Numbered from the stretch's first letter, positions 51,966 through 61,411 are shown. The stretch: DNA of 64,000 bases from Natronosalvus amylolyticus (GCF_024298845.1 NZ_CP101156.1:2976001-3040000); one strand, 5' to 3'. Made by a program: numbers and translations. The notes: generated from the letters alone by a model not told the origin.

Positions 51966-51985
51966 TACGCTGGTGTATGTCAGTT

Positions 51986-51997
51986 GGGTAAAAAGCC
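51986..51997 (-). promoter_or_regulatory. Minus-strand TATA box for the candidate small RNA
   Basis: GGCTTTTTACCC read on the minus strand is centred about 27 nt upstream of position 51964, the base where the strong hairpin begins. Confidence 0.45.
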
Positions 51998-52186
51998 CCA
52001 CCGCAAGCTGAAATATCGGTTTTAGTTATCGTCGCCCGTGAAAGTCACTGTACACCCTACGAGGTTGGATCGCGGTTGGTGTGTAAATTGCCTCACTGGC
52101 TACTATCCCGTCGGCAGTAGTATGACCGGTAGCCTGGCTTCGACCACTGGCGAAACGGTTTTGATACCTCCAGTGAAACGGTCGGT

Positions 52187-52315
52187 ATGGTTGATCTCAT
52201 TCCGAGCGACCCGGTTATCATCGCGATGGTGCTCGTGTTGCTCTCGCTCATCTTCTTCCTGTATCTGCTGTTGCGACGAACCGTCCTCGAGTTCCGCGAA
52301 GGCATGGATCGGTAG
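52187..52315 (+). CDS. 42-residue single-span membrane protein
   Basis: ATG to TAG encodes MVDLIPSDPVIIAMV..., one long hydrophobic segment (about 8-29) and a basic/acidic tail (RRTVLEFREGMDR). A TATA-like TTTTGATA about 26 nt upstream predicts a leaderless mRNA. I recall very similar tiny proteins in other haloarchaea, without known function. It probably modulates a membrane complex. Confidence 0.65.
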   Translation: MVDLIPSDPVIIAMVLVLLSLIFFLYLLLRRTVLEFREGMDR

Positions 52316-52360
52316 GCGGTCTCCGACCAGCGCCGTCTCGAGTGAGTACCGCCACTCCCT

Positions 52361-52415
52361 TCGATCTCACTCGAGACCCTTCGATCTCACTCGAGACCCT
52401 TCGATCTCACTCGAG
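52361..52415. repeat. 20-bp tandem repeat, 2.75 copies, spanning a stop codon
   Basis: TCGATCTCACTCGAGACCCT occurs at 52361 and 52381, and its first 15 bases at 52401. The third copy contains the TGA stop (52407-52409) of the minus-strand threonine aldolase gene; the other two lie downstream of that stop. The first two copies are identical. Confidence 0.85.
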
Positions 52416-53423
52416 CGCTCGCCGCACACCCTCGAGTGCGGCCGTAATATCGTCTCGAGAGACGTCTCGATGGGTACAACATCGAATCGTGGTCGGGCCG
52501 AACGGCGTCGCGAGGACGCCTTCACCGCGCAGTCGCTCGAGGACGGTGTCGACGTCGAAACCGGTTCCCGCCACGTCGATGACGACGATATTGGTCTCCG
52601 GGGTGTCGACGGTGAGACCCGCTATGTCGGCCAGTCCGTCTGCCAGTTCGCGAGCGTTTTCGTGATCGGTCGCGAGGTCAGTTTGGTTCTCGAGGGCCTC
52701 GAGTCCGGGCCCGGCGATGATGCCGACCTGGCGCATGCCGCCGCCGAAGAGCTTTCGCGTTCGCCGGGCGCCTTCGATGAAGTCTTCGGAGCCAGCGAGT
52801 ATCGACCCGACGGGCGCGCCGAGTCCTTTCGAGAGACAGAACATGACGGAATCGACGTGCTCGGTGATGTCGGTGACGTCGACCTCGAGGGCTGTGGCCG
52901 CGTTGAACACCCGTGCACCGTCGAGGTGAACGGGAACGCCGTGGGCGTGGGCGGCCGTCGCGGTCGCCGCCACTCGTTCGGGGTCGATAGCCAGGCCGCC
53001 ACGGGCGTTGTGGGTGTTCTCGAGACAGAGCAGTCCGGTGCCGGGCCGGTGGAGGTCCTCGGCCACGTAGCCAGCGTCGACCTGTTCGGGAGTCGGCAAT
53101 CCGCGCTCGCCGTCGACCATCCGCACCTGTACGTTGGCGTGCTGGGCGATGCCGCCGAGTTCCCACTTGACGACGTGGCTCTCGCGGTCGGCGATGAGTT
53201 CCTGGCCGCGCTCGGTGTGCTCGCGAATCGCGATCTGGTTGCCCATCGTCCCCGTGGGGACGTACAGCGCCGCTTCTTTGCCGACGAGTTCGGCCGCGCG
53301 GGCCTCGAGTTTGTTCACGGTCGGGTCCTCTCCGTAGACGTCGTCACCGACGGCGGCTTCGGCGCTGGCGGTTCGCATGGCTTCGTCTGGGGTCGTCACC
53401 GTGTCCGAACGCAGGTCTATCAT
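52407..53423 (-). CDS. ltaE: Low-specificity L-threonine aldolase
   Basis: A 338-residue PLP enzyme cleaving threonine to glycine and acetaldehyde. The start [10 protein letters not shown] (ATG 53421-53423) is the family's hallmark N-terminus. The PLP lysine is Lys199 ([12 protein letters not shown]). [15 protein letters not shown] and [10 protein letters not shown] are further signatures. It could also act on allo-threonine or phenylserine. It is monocistronic. Confidence 0.94.
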   Translation of the reverse strand: MIDLRSDTVTTPDEAMRTASAEAAVGDDVYGEDPTVNKLEARAAELVGKEAALYVPTGTMGNQIAIREHTERGQELIADRESHVVKWELGGIAQHANVQVRMVDGERGLPTPEQVDAGYVAEDLHRPGTGLLCLENTHNARGGLAIDPERVAATATAAHAHGVPVHLDGARVFNAATALEVDVTDITEHVDSVMFCLSKGLGAPVGSILAGSEDFIEGARRTRKLFGGGMRQVGIIAGPGLEALENQTDLATDHENARELADGLADIAGLTVDTPETNIVVIDVAGTGFDVDTVLERLRGEGVLATPFGPTTIRCCTHRDVSRDDITAALEGVRRALE

Positions 53424-53489
53424 GGGCCGGGATTGTCTCCCGAGACGCATAGTGATTGCCGTCCTGGCTTCCCGGACCCGAACTCCCGT

Positions 53490-55823
53490 TTATCGGTCAG
53501 CGGCCAGCTCCGGAACGGAGACCTCGAACCGAGCGCCGCCCGCTTTGCTTTCGGCTGCCGTGATCGACCAGTCGTGAGCTTCGGCGATCTCTCGAACGAT
53601 GGCGAGGCCGAGGCCGGTTCCATCTGGACTCGAGGTGTAGCCGTACTCGAACAGTGACTCCCGTGTCTCGGGGTCGAAGCCGACGCCGTCGTCGGCCACG
53701 TAAAAGCCGTTCTCGAACGTGTCGACGGTGACGGTCAACGTTGGCGTCGATTGCGTCTCGAGTGCCCCCGGTTCACTCCCCTCGGGGTGGCTCTCTTCGA
53801 AACCGTCGTCGGTAGCCGGTGGCATACCGTGTTCGATGCTGTTCCTGTACAGGTTCTCGAACAGCTGTCTACACCGGCCGGGGGCGGCCTCGAACTCGGC
53901 GTCACTGCCGGGTCCAATCTCGATGGTCGCATCCTGGGTCTCGACCCCTGCCCAGGCCCGCTCGGCGACCGCCTCGAGCGATACCCATTCGGTGTCGGTC
54001 GTTTCGACAGCAGCGCCCTGTCTGGCGAGTTCGAGCACGTCGTCGATGATGGCAAACGCTCGGTCGTGACTGCGCTCGATCTGCTCGAGAAACTCGAGAT
54101 TGTCGGTGTCACGGACGTGTTCGAGATACCCCTGCGCGACGCTGAGCGGGTTGCGCAGGTCGTGACTGACGACGCTCGCGAAGCGGTCCAGGCGTTCGGT
54201 CTTCTCGAGGAGTTCGCGTTCGCGGCGTTTCAACTCGGTGAGGTCGGTGAAGATGAGATACCCTTCGGGGCCGTCGACGTCGGGTCGGCTTCCAACGGGG
54301 ACGCTCCGCAGCAAGAACGGCCGAGTCCCATCGGCTGTGTGGCCAGTAACCTCGGTATCGATCGGGTTGCCGGCTGCTATTTTGTCGGTGAGTGCCTCGG
54401 GTGTCGAACCCGCTTCGGAGCCGGCGAGTAGCGAGCTAACCTGCTCCTCGACGATGGATGCCGGTTCACGACCAAACACCCGTACGAACGCCGAGTTGAT
54501 GGCCCGGACCTCCAATCCCCCGCTGGGCTGACGACGATAGCGAAGCGCGGGATCGGGAACGTTCTCGAAGAGGGCCGCGAAGTGGTCGCGCTCGACGGTC
54601 AGGGCTGCCTGATAGCGAACTCGCTTGAGCGCGTTGGTCACGTGGGTGACGAGCAACTCAGCGAGCATACGATCCCGATCGGAGAACCCATCGGCACTCG
54701 TCGAAACCGCCTGAAAGACGCCAGAGTCGCCCACTGGAATCGAGACGGCCGACTGAAACGCCTCGTGGGCTGGCTGGGCGTCCGGCTCGTTCGCAACGTC
54801 GTCCACGACGATGGTTTCGCCCGACTCGATGGTCTTTCCTGCAACCCCCTCCGTGACTCTCAACTGGTCGAAATCGATCGATAGCTTGGAGGCTGTGGCT
54901 GCTCGTGCGACGATTCGACCGTCCTCGAGTTCGCCGAGAGAACAGGCGTCGAACTCGAGGACGCGGCTCGCGGATTCGACCGCGAGCTCGAAAATCTCGC
55001 TCTCGACGTCCGCGTCATCGAGAGCCGTTGCGATGTCGTGTAACCGGCGAACCTTTCGCCTGACATCGGCGTCCGTACTCCGTCGCGTTCTATCGACGCT
55101 GACGGGGACAAACCGAACGATACACACTGGGTTGGACGTCGCCGAGATCGGGTGGGTCTCGACTCGATAGGTACGATCACGGAGGCCCACCTCGCGTCCG
55201 TTCGCGTCCCCCTGAAAGGTCGCCGCGTACAGGCTCTCTATCTGTGCCCGAACGGCTGGCCACTCGTTGAAGGCCTCTCGGACGGTTGCTCCCTCGAGTG
55301 TCGCCGCCTCGAGCGGTGACTCGAATGATTCGCCGGCGACAGCCCGGTGGCGAAAGCCGGCCGTCACCAGGGCGATGAGTTCACCGTCGCCAACGGTCCA
55401 GGAAAGGGCCGCTTCGAGCGTCTCGAGTGCTTCCGAATCGACCGCGTTCGACGACTGACTCGATTCGGGCCGACATGTCAGAAGGCGTTCGAGTCGGCGA
55501 GCGACGACGGTCGGATGGTCCTCGGGAGTGACGACCTCCGTCGCACCGGCAGCGAGCGCCAGGGGGGTGTCTACCCCGGTTTCGGGAAGGAACGCAACGA
55601 CGGGGACACCGGCTGGAACGGTATCGACGACCGTACGGATAGCTCCCTCGTCACTCACCGCGACTACCACCGCTCCCGGTTCACTCCCGCTCTCACCCTC
55701 CTCGAGGGCGTCGACGGATGCCACCCGGCGTACGGCGAGTTGGTCCGGGCCGTATCGCTCGAGCGCGCGAGCGACGCTCGCGGTGTCGCCGATCAGCGTC
55801 ACCGACTCCGACCGCAGAGTCAT
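53490..55823 (-). CDS. Soluble multi-domain histidine kinase (pseudo-receiver, GAF, PAS, HisKA, HATPase)
   Basis: 777 residues with no membrane segment. The N-terminal ~115 residues look like a receiver fold but lack the usual acidic pocket and the strand-5 lysine, so they are probably a pseudo-receiver. A PAS-like region (about 125-225), a GAF domain (about 245-385) and a PAS (about 395-520) follow. HisKA (FASVVSHDLRNPLS) and HATPase (NLYRNSIEHG, DDGVGFDP, GTGLGLAIV) end it. An acidic insert interrupts the ATPase after the N box. It is a cytoplasmic sensor; no response regulator is adjacent. Confidence 0.88.
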   Translation of the reverse strand: MTLRSESVTLIGDTASVARALERYGPDQLAVRRVASVDALEEGESGSEPGAVVVAVSDEGAIRTVVDTVPAGVPVVAFLPETGVDTPLALAAGATEVVTPEDHPTVVARRLERLLTCRPESSQSSNAVDSEALETLEAALSWTVGDGELIALVTAGFRHRAVAGESFESPLEAATLEGATVREAFNEWPAVRAQIESLYAATFQGDANGREVGLRDRTYRVETHPISATSNPVCIVRFVPVSVDRTRRSTDADVRRKVRRLHDIATALDDADVESEIFELAVESASRVLEFDACSLGELEDGRIVARAATASKLSIDFDQLRVTEGVAGKTIESGETIVVDDVANEPDAQPAHEAFQSAVSIPVGDSGVFQAVSTSADGFSDRDRMLAELLVTHVTNALKRVRYQAALTVERDHFAALFENVPDPALRYRRQPSGGLEVRAINSAFVRVFGREPASIVEEQVSSLLAGSEAGSTPEALTDKIAAGNPIDTEVTGHTADGTRPFLLRSVPVGSRPDVDGPEGYLIFTDLTELKRRERELLEKTERLDRFASVVSHDLRNPLSVAQGYLEHVRDTDNLEFLEQIERSHDRAFAIIDDVLELARQGAAVETTDTEWVSLEAVAERAWAGVETQDATIEIGPGSDAEFEAAPGRCRQLFENLYRNSIEHGMPPATDDGFEESHPEGSEPGALETQSTPTLTVTVDTFENGFYVADDGVGFDPETRESLFEYGYTSSPDGTGLGLAIVREIAEAHDWSITAAESKAGGARFEVSVPELAADR

Positions 55824-55947
55824 ACCACACAGGAGTTGGCTCGAGGCGAAGTAACTTGTGGCTCGATAACGGTCAGCCCATCGCCAGCGTACACCTACTC
55901 GTCTCCCGTTTCGTGCGAACAGCGTGAGACGACGACAGCGACTGCTC

Positions 55948-58119
55948 TCAAACGAACGGATAGAATGGGCCGATCTCGTCGGGACGATAGAGCGCCCCAT
56001 CGACAACGGGGAGATACCACCGCGTCTCGAGTAGCTCTTTGAGTTCGTACCACTCGAGGGTGACGTCGAACGGATTCCCCCCGATGTGCCAGGCCTCGAG
56101 GATAAGCCCGCCAAAGCCCAGGCCTGCGTCGGTGTACCACGTCGGAATTCGAACCCTGAACTGCTCGGACCCGGCGGGGGTAATCTCGAGTGGAAACACC
56201 TGTATCTGATCGAACGACCACAGTTCGGTGAGCCCGTCTCCGTACACCTCGAGTGAGAGAGCCGATGACGAGGATTCGACCGGTGGACGTTGCCCGGATG
56301 CAGTAGCGCTCGTCGTCGACTTCCCTACGTCGCCGTGGCGTTGGGGCGGCCTGGTCGCGAACCGACGCGCCAGATCGATCGTGAAGCCACCGATGACCCC
56401 GCGGAGGAACGTGTCGATTGCCTCGTCGGCGTGGGCGTCACTCGGTGTGAGCGGCGTGTCCGAGGTCGTCATCCCCGTGGTTGACGTGTCTGAGGCCGTC
56501 ATCCCCGTGGTTGACGTGTCCGAGGTCGCTCTCACATCCGCCGTCGCCACCGCCTGACTCCCGGCCTCGAGCAGTTCACGCGCGACCGAAGTCTCGACCC
56601 TCCCCTCGAGCAAGGCCGCCTGTATCCCCGACTCGTCGAGTACCTCCACCTGGAGGGGACCGTCTGCGGTGGGCAACCCCTCCTCACAGTTGCCGATCAC
56701 GTGACACCAGTCCGCACCGTCTTCGATGATCGCTCGGAGGTCCCTCCGGCTCGGTTTCCGATACACGGTACAGCGGATCGGTGGCGGATTACCCCTGTAA
56801 GCGTCTCGAGCGGCCCGGAACCGGTCGATGTCAGCGTCGGGTCCAACGACGAGAGCGACGTCGATGGCCTCCCCCTCGTCGAGGTATCGTTGTCTGTGGC
56901 GAAGGGCTGCCGGCGTCAGCTCGTAGCCACGAACGCCCGCTGGTTGAGTACGACCGAGCCAGCCGACGTGGGGGTCTTCCGGGGTATCCGATCCGGGGTG
57001 GCTGGAGGCTCTGTGCTCGCCCACGGTCGGTGTTCCGTTCCCGGTCACGGGGAGCACCTGCGTGAACGTCGACACCAGATGTGGGAGCACGGCGGCGTGC
57101 TCGTACGTCGGCTCGGCGTACACCCAGGCGTGCCAGCGCGGAAAGAGCGGCGAAACCCGTTCGAAATCAGCCGACAGATAACGGTCGACTCTGGTCGCCA
57201 TCGGGGCTTCGAGACACGTTTCGGGTTCGATATCGAGCATCGCGAAGGCGTCCGTCTCGACCCAGTCGGTATCCGACCGTTCCTGCCAGCGAACCGCCAC
57301 GTCGAGAAAGAACACTCGGCGGAGCATGGCGGCGGCCTCGTCACTGAACCGTTCGCCGGGTGAAAACGTCCAGTGACGGTCTCGAGCGGGAATCTTCAGT
57401 ATCGGTGTCTCGCGTTCGACCGTCTCGACTCGCGCTCCGAGGTAGGTAGCTAGCGTCGCTGCTGGAAACAGGGCCTCGAGTGTCGGCGGGACCTCGAGTA
57501 CGATTCCGGTGTCGGAAACCGACGCGGCGACGGCGTCGGGAATCGAAACTGAGTCGCCGTACTCGATTCGGGGTGGATGGCCCCGGCGGAGGAGGGAAGT
57601 GCGCTGGGGGTCGGTGGCGGTAAACGGCGCGGCAAAGACCGAGATTGCTTCGGCGACGCCCGCCGGCGTTCGGGGAACGGTCACGCTGTGTGAGGGGGCG
57701 TTGACCGTGCTCTGGCCGGCGATGGTCACGACGGTCGGATGCGGAAACGTAATTTCACAGCCGTCCGGTCCCCGCTGATCGATTACTGCCGGGCCGTCGA
57801 ACCGAATCCAGACGCCGATCAGTCCGGTAATCCAGATCAGATTCCGTCGGTCGGGAAGCTGTCGACGTTCGTTCGTTTCGATGTGATCGCGGTCGACGCT
57901 TACACCGTCTTCGCGAACGGCATCGAGGGTGATCGAGGAGGAGTGAAACCGCAACTTCGAAGCGCGGCCGCTCTGTCGTTCGGTCATCGAAAAGGGAACA
58001 TCGAGTGAGTGGTCCGTTTCGTCCCAGCCGACCGCCTCGATTTCGAACCGATTGCCAGCACCGTCGCTGAGGGTGACGGTCGTGTCCGCGACCGAAATAT
58101 CGACTGTCCCACCACTCAT
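55948..58119 (-). CDS. Large protein of unknown function with a weak CHAT-like region
   Basis: 723 residues. The N-terminal part (about 1-190) is beta-rich; the middle (about 190-480) is mixed. A segment DGADWCHVIGNCEEGL (about 460-475) is reminiscent of the catalytic-His strand of CHAT caspase-like peptidases, but the usual G-H-G is absent. A Ser/Thr/Asp linker with 10-residue repeats (about 525-560) follows. A C-terminal beta domain (about 600-723; FRVRIPTWYTDAGLGFGG) ends it. There is no signal peptide. I do not recognise the family with confidence; CHAT-like or pseudo-CHAT is one hypothesis. Confidence 0.55.
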   Translation of the reverse strand: MSGGTVDISVADTTVTLSDGAGNRFEIEAVGWDETDHSLDVPFSMTERQSGRASKLRFHSSSITLDAVREDGVSVDRDHIETNERRQLPDRRNLIWITGLIGVWIRFDGPAVIDQRGPDGCEITFPHPTVVTIAGQSTVNAPSHSVTVPRTPAGVAEAISVFAAPFTATDPQRTSLLRRGHPPRIEYGDSVSIPDAVAASVSDTGIVLEVPPTLEALFPAATLATYLGARVETVERETPILKIPARDRHWTFSPGERFSDEAAAMLRRVFFLDVAVRWQERSDTDWVETDAFAMLDIEPETCLEAPMATRVDRYLSADFERVSPLFPRWHAWVYAEPTYEHAAVLPHLVSTFTQVLPVTGNGTPTVGEHRASSHPGSDTPEDPHVGWLGRTQPAGVRGYELTPAALRHRQRYLDEGEAIDVALVVGPDADIDRFRAARDAYRGNPPPIRCTVYRKPSRRDLRAIIEDGADWCHVIGNCEEGLPTADGPLQVEVLDESGIQAALLEGRVETSVARELLEAGSQAVATADVRATSDTSTTGMTASDTSTTGMTTSDTPLTPSDAHADEAIDTFLRGVIGGFTIDLARRFATRPPQRHGDVGKSTTSATASGQRPPVESSSSALSLEVYGDGLTELWSFDQIQVFPLEITPAGSEQFRVRIPTWYTDAGLGFGGLILEAWHIGGNPFDVTLEWYELKELLETRWYLPVVDGALYRPDEIGPFYPFV
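56461..56529. repeat. 30-bp in-frame tandem repeat
   Basis: A 30-bp unit (core GTCATCCCCGTGGTTGACGT) occurs at 56461 and 56491, with a partial third copy from 56521. It encodes SDTSTTGMTA-like decapeptides in the linker of the 723-residue protein and may vary in number between strains. Confidence 0.8.
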
Positions 58120-58202
58120 GTCAGTCGATCATACGATGAGTGAGGGACGTGTAGCCTATAGCTGTGCTGGCCCTGGGTTGCCATCTGCCATCCCCAACTG
58201 GA

Positions 58203-59315
58203 TTACAGATCAGCGACGTCTTCGATGACGTCGGTCAGTGCGCGAATCGACTCGAGGTCGTGTTCGCCCATGTGGCCGATACGGAACGTTTTCTCGCCCA
58301 GCTGGGAGCCGTAGCCGTTCGAAAAGACCATGTCGTACTCCTCGGAGACGGTTTCGATGGTGTCGGCGACGTCGATGCCCTGGGTGTTCTCGATACAGCT
58401 CACCGTCTGCGATTCGTATCCCGACTCCGGGAACATATCGAAATGCTTGTGGGCCCAGTTCTGGGTGTACTCGGCCATCTCCCGGTGGCGGCCGTCGCGT
58501 GCGGTCATTCCCTCCTCGAGCAGGTACTTCATCTGTTTGCGGTAGGCGAGCATGACCGGGATGGCCGGCGTCGAGTGGGTCTGGCCCTTTCGGTCGTAGT
58601 AATCGAGACAGCGCTGGAAACCGCCGTACCACGAGGCGGTGTCGCGCTCGAGTTCCCGCTCGTAGGCGTCCTCGCTGACGACACAGACCGCCAGTCCCGG
58701 CGGCATGGCGAAGGCCTTCTGGGTGGAGGCGAAGATGACGTCGATGTCGTGTTCGTCGATATCGACGTGGTCGCCGCCCAGCGCCGAGACGGCGTCGACG
58801 ACGAAGTAGGTGTCCGGGTACTCGGCGACGACGTCACCGATCTCCTCGACCGGGTTGCGGACGCCCGTCGAACTCTCGTTCATCACACAGGCGACGACGT
58901 CGTACTGTTTGTCGCTGTTCTCGAGTGCCTCGTGGATATCCTCGGGTTTGACGGCCTGTCCCCACTCGTACTCGAGGCGGTCGACCGATTTGCCCAGACG
59001 TTCGGCGACGTTAGCGTGACGCTCGCTGAAACTTCCACAGGTCGCCACGAGCATGTGCTCGTCGACCAGGTTGAGCGTCGAAGCCTCCCAGAACTCGGTG
59101 CCCGAGGCGGTGAGGATGATGACGTCGTTGTCGGTCTCGAGGAACGTTTTCGTGTCCTCGACGATGGTGGTGTAGAGGTCGGTCATCCGGTCCATTCGGT
59201 GGCCGAACATCGGCTCGGCCATCGCGTCGATGACGTCCTCGCGCACCTCGGTCGGGCCGGGGATGTACAGGGTCTTTTCGCGGTAGTCGTCTCGGTATTC
59301 GCGTTTCTTTGTCAC
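58203..59315 (-). CDS. Class V aminotransferase (alanine-glyoxylate/serine-pyruvate type)
   Basis: 370 residues from a GTG at 59313-59315, which has a GGTGG Shine-Dalgarno six bases upstream; no ATG gives a better N-terminus. PGPTEVREDV near the start, the PLP lysine Lys200 (FASTQKAFAMPPG), VVDAVSALGGDHVD and the C-terminal FRIGHMGEHD are typical of the AGXT/serine-glyoxylate group. The likely role is transamination between small amino and keto acids (glyoxylate, serine, alanine). Confidence 0.9.
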   Translation of the reverse strand: MTKKREYRDDYREKTLYIPGPTEVREDVIDAMAEPMFGHRMDRMTDLYTTIVEDTKTFLETDNDVIILTASGTEFWEASTLNLVDEHMLVATCGSFSERHANVAERLGKSVDRLEYEWGQAVKPEDIHEALENSDKQYDVVACVMNESSTGVRNPVEEIGDVVAEYPDTYFVVDAVSALGGDHVDIDEHDIDVIFASTQKAFAMPPGLAVCVVSEDAYERELERDTASWYGGFQRCLDYYDRKGQTHSTPAIPVMLAYRKQMKYLLEEGMTARDGRHREMAEYTQNWAHKHFDMFPESGYESQTVSCIENTQGIDVADTIETVSEEYDMVFSNGYGSQLGEKTFRIGHMGEHDLESIRALTDVIEDVADL

Positions 59316-59475
59316 TGAACCACCTACTTGGAGGCTACTGCGACGGGAGATGGTTTGGGCCTTTGGTTTTGTGCAAACGAACCGGGGCACATCTGCTCGA
59401 GTGTCCGTGCTCGAGGCCGCGCTGGCGTATTTCGTTCCGAAAACGGTATGGCCTCGCTGGCAGAATTTGCGACGT

Positions 59476-60564
59476 ATGGATCCGCGAATCCGCGAACACG
59501 CACAGGTTATCGCCAACCACTCGGTCGACCTGCAGCCGGGTGACAACGTCGTCGTCGACGCCCACCCGGTCGCCGAGGACCTCGTCGTCGCATTGCACGA
59601 AGTGATCGGCGACGTCGGCGCGAACCCTATTACGACCAGCAAGCGGGCCGGAAAACGCCAGCACCGGGCGTTCCTTCGGGCGGGCAATGACGACTACGAG
59701 ACGCCCGAACACGAACTCGCGCTCATCGAAAACACCGACGTCTACATCGCAATTCGCGCGGGCGATAACGCGACTGAAACCGGTGACGTGGACGCCGAGA
59801 CCACGGCTGCCTACAACAAAGCCTACCGCCCCGTACAGGACGAACGCCTCTCGAAACGCTGGTGTCTGACCCAGTTCCCCGCCCCCGCCAACGCCCAGCT
59901 CGCCGAGATGTCTCGAGAGGGCTACGAGAACTTCGTCTGGGACGCCGTCAACAAAGACTGGGACGCCGTCCGCGAGCACCAACAGCAACTCGTGGAACTC
60001 CTCGACCCCGCCGACGAGGTGCGGATCAAAAGCGGGGACACAACCGACGTGACGATGTCGGTCGCGGGCAATCGCACGCTCAACGATTACGGCGAGCGCA
60101 ACCTCCCGGGCGGCGAAGTGTTCACCGCGCCGGTCCCCGACAGCGTCGAGGGCGAGGTGCTGTTCGACATGCCGCTGTATCACCAGGGACGAGAGATCAC
60201 CGATGCCCACCTCGAGTTCGAAAACGGCGAGGTCGTTTCCCACGCCGCCGGCAAGAACGAATCCCTGCTGACGGACGTGCTCGAGACGGACGACGGCGCG
60301 CGACGTCTCGGCGAACTCGGTATCGGGATGAACCGGGATATCGACCGCTTCACCTACAATATGCTGTTCGACGAGAAGATGGGCGATACGGTCCACATGG
60401 CGGTCGGTCGCGCCTACGACGACACCGTTGGCGAGGAGAACGAGGCCAACGAGTCGGCCGTCCACGTCGACATGATCGTCGATATGAGCGAGAATTCGGT
60501 TATCGAGGTCGATGGCGAGGTTGTCCAGCGCGATGGGACGTTCGTGTTCGAAGACGGGTTCTGA
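59476..60564 (+). CDS. M29-family aminopeptidase (thermophilic aminopeptidase type)
   Basis: A 362-residue cytoplasmic metallo-aminopeptidase. The ATG at 59476 gives the family N-terminus (DPRIREHAQVIANHSVDLQPG). Metal-site segments are LPGGEVFTAPVPDSVEG (Glu) and NMLFDEKMGDTVHMAVGRAYDD (His, Asp). It releases N-terminal residues from peptides. It is divergent from the aminotransferase gene. Confidence 0.9.
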   Translation: MDPRIREHAQVIANHSVDLQPGDNVVVDAHPVAEDLVVALHEVIGDVGANPITTSKRAGKRQHRAFLRAGNDDYETPEHELALIENTDVYIAIRAGDNATETGDVDAETTAAYNKAYRPVQDERLSKRWCLTQFPAPANAQLAEMSREGYENFVWDAVNKDWDAVREHQQQLVELLDPADEVRIKSGDTTDVTMSVAGNRTLNDYGERNLPGGEVFTAPVPDSVEGEVLFDMPLYHQGREITDAHLEFENGEVVSHAAGKNESLLTDVLETDDGARRLGELGIGMNRDIDRFTYNMLFDEKMGDTVHMAVGRAYDDTVGEENEANESAVHVDMIVDMSENSVIEVDGEVVQRDGTFVFEDGF

Positions 60565-60590
60565 GGGTTTTCTCGAGGGGGAGGTACTTC

Positions 60591-60656
60591 TCGAGGTGGC
60601 ATTGTTCACGTTTCCGTCCAGATTTTGCGAGCAAGGAGCGTAGCGACGAGCGAAAC
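60591..60656. repeat. Direct repeat, left copy, flanking the fasciclin gene
   Basis: About 66 bp nearly identical to 61412-61476 in the same orientation (shared core TTTCCGTCCAGATTTTGCGA, then GAGC-AGGAGCG). It lies between the aminopeptidase gene and the 3' end of the fasciclin gene. Confidence 0.8.
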
Positions 60657-60691
60657 AAAAGTAGGTTCTGCGGTACCTCTCGAGGCGTATA

Positions 60692-61204
60692 TCAGGGTAA
60701 CAAGACCCCGTCGATGACGTGGATCACGCCGTTCGAGGCCTCGATATCGGTGGCGATTATCTCGGCTTGCCCGTCGTTCAGTACGGTACCGTCGACGTCG
60801 ATTTTGGCGCCGTTCAGGGTCGGTAGACGCGGCGCGTTGACGACTGAATCGCTGTTTCGTCGGCCGGGAGTGACGTGGTACAGGAGGATGTCCGCCAGAT
60901 CCTCGAGCGCTAATAGCTCTTCGAGTTCGACACCCAGGTCCTCGGCCAGCGCTACGAACGCTTCGTCGGTGGGCGCGAAGACTGTCAGTTGTCGCCTTCC
61001 GCTGAGGGCGTCGACGAGTCCTGCTTCCTGAACGGCTGCCACGAGGATATTGAAATCGTCGGCTGCGACGGCCACATCAACGATCGTATCGTCACCGCTC
61101 GCTCCGCGTCGTCCCCTCGCCGTGGCCGTTCCGGCACCGGTCGCCAGCAACAGGCCCGTGCCTCCGAGTGTCTGCAGTATCTTCCGTCGGTTTGGATGTT
61201 TCAT
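60692..61204 (-). CDS. Tat-exported fasciclin (FAS1) domain protein
   Basis: A 170-residue surface or secreted protein. A twin-arginine-like signal (NRRKILQTLGGTGLLLATGA) is followed by one FAS1 domain (about 37-170). Its two conserved boxes are LTVFAPTDEAFVAL and the final NGVIHVIDGVLLP. FAS1 domains mediate adhesion or binding. The gene is flanked on both sides by copies of a 65-bp direct repeat. Confidence 0.92.
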   Translation of the reverse strand: MKHPNRRKILQTLGGTGLLLATGAGTATARGRRGASGDDTIVDVAVAADDFNILVAAVQEAGLVDALSGRRQLTVFAPTDEAFVALAEDLGVELEELLALEDLADILLYHVTPGRRNSDSVVNAPRLPTLNGAKIDVDGTVLNDGQAEIIATDIEASNGVIHVIDGVLLP

Positions 61205-61411
61205 GGAATTGGTACCCACCTGAGGGTTCTCCCGGGAGGATAATTCGCGCTCTCCTAACCAGTATGGGGGACGAACACGGTCCCGAGCGGTATGGCCACC
61301 GCTGCTTCCGTTCTTCGTTCGGGTTGGTGTGGAGACGTCTAGCCTGCAGGACCTTGCACCGGTCAGGCAGGCTATGGTAATCGAAGCGCTCGAGGGGGCG
61401 TATCGAGGCGC

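Larger units (their letters stand above)
51218..52186. other. Nearly 1 kb without a recognised protein gene
   Basis: The stretch alternates AT-rich blocks (51335-51370, 51545-51680) and GC-rich blocks. It contains TATA-like strings at about 51337 and 51355 (plus), a cluster of AGTGTA/TACACT hexamers, and a minus-strand promoter feeding directly into a strong hairpin (described separately). Short open frames (for example 51345-51560) have no coding signature. It probably carries non-coding RNAs rather than a gene remnant. Confidence 0.45.

Noticed and set aside
58164-59318. A 384-codon plus-strand open frame
   Set aside because: Antisense shadow of the class V aminotransferase.
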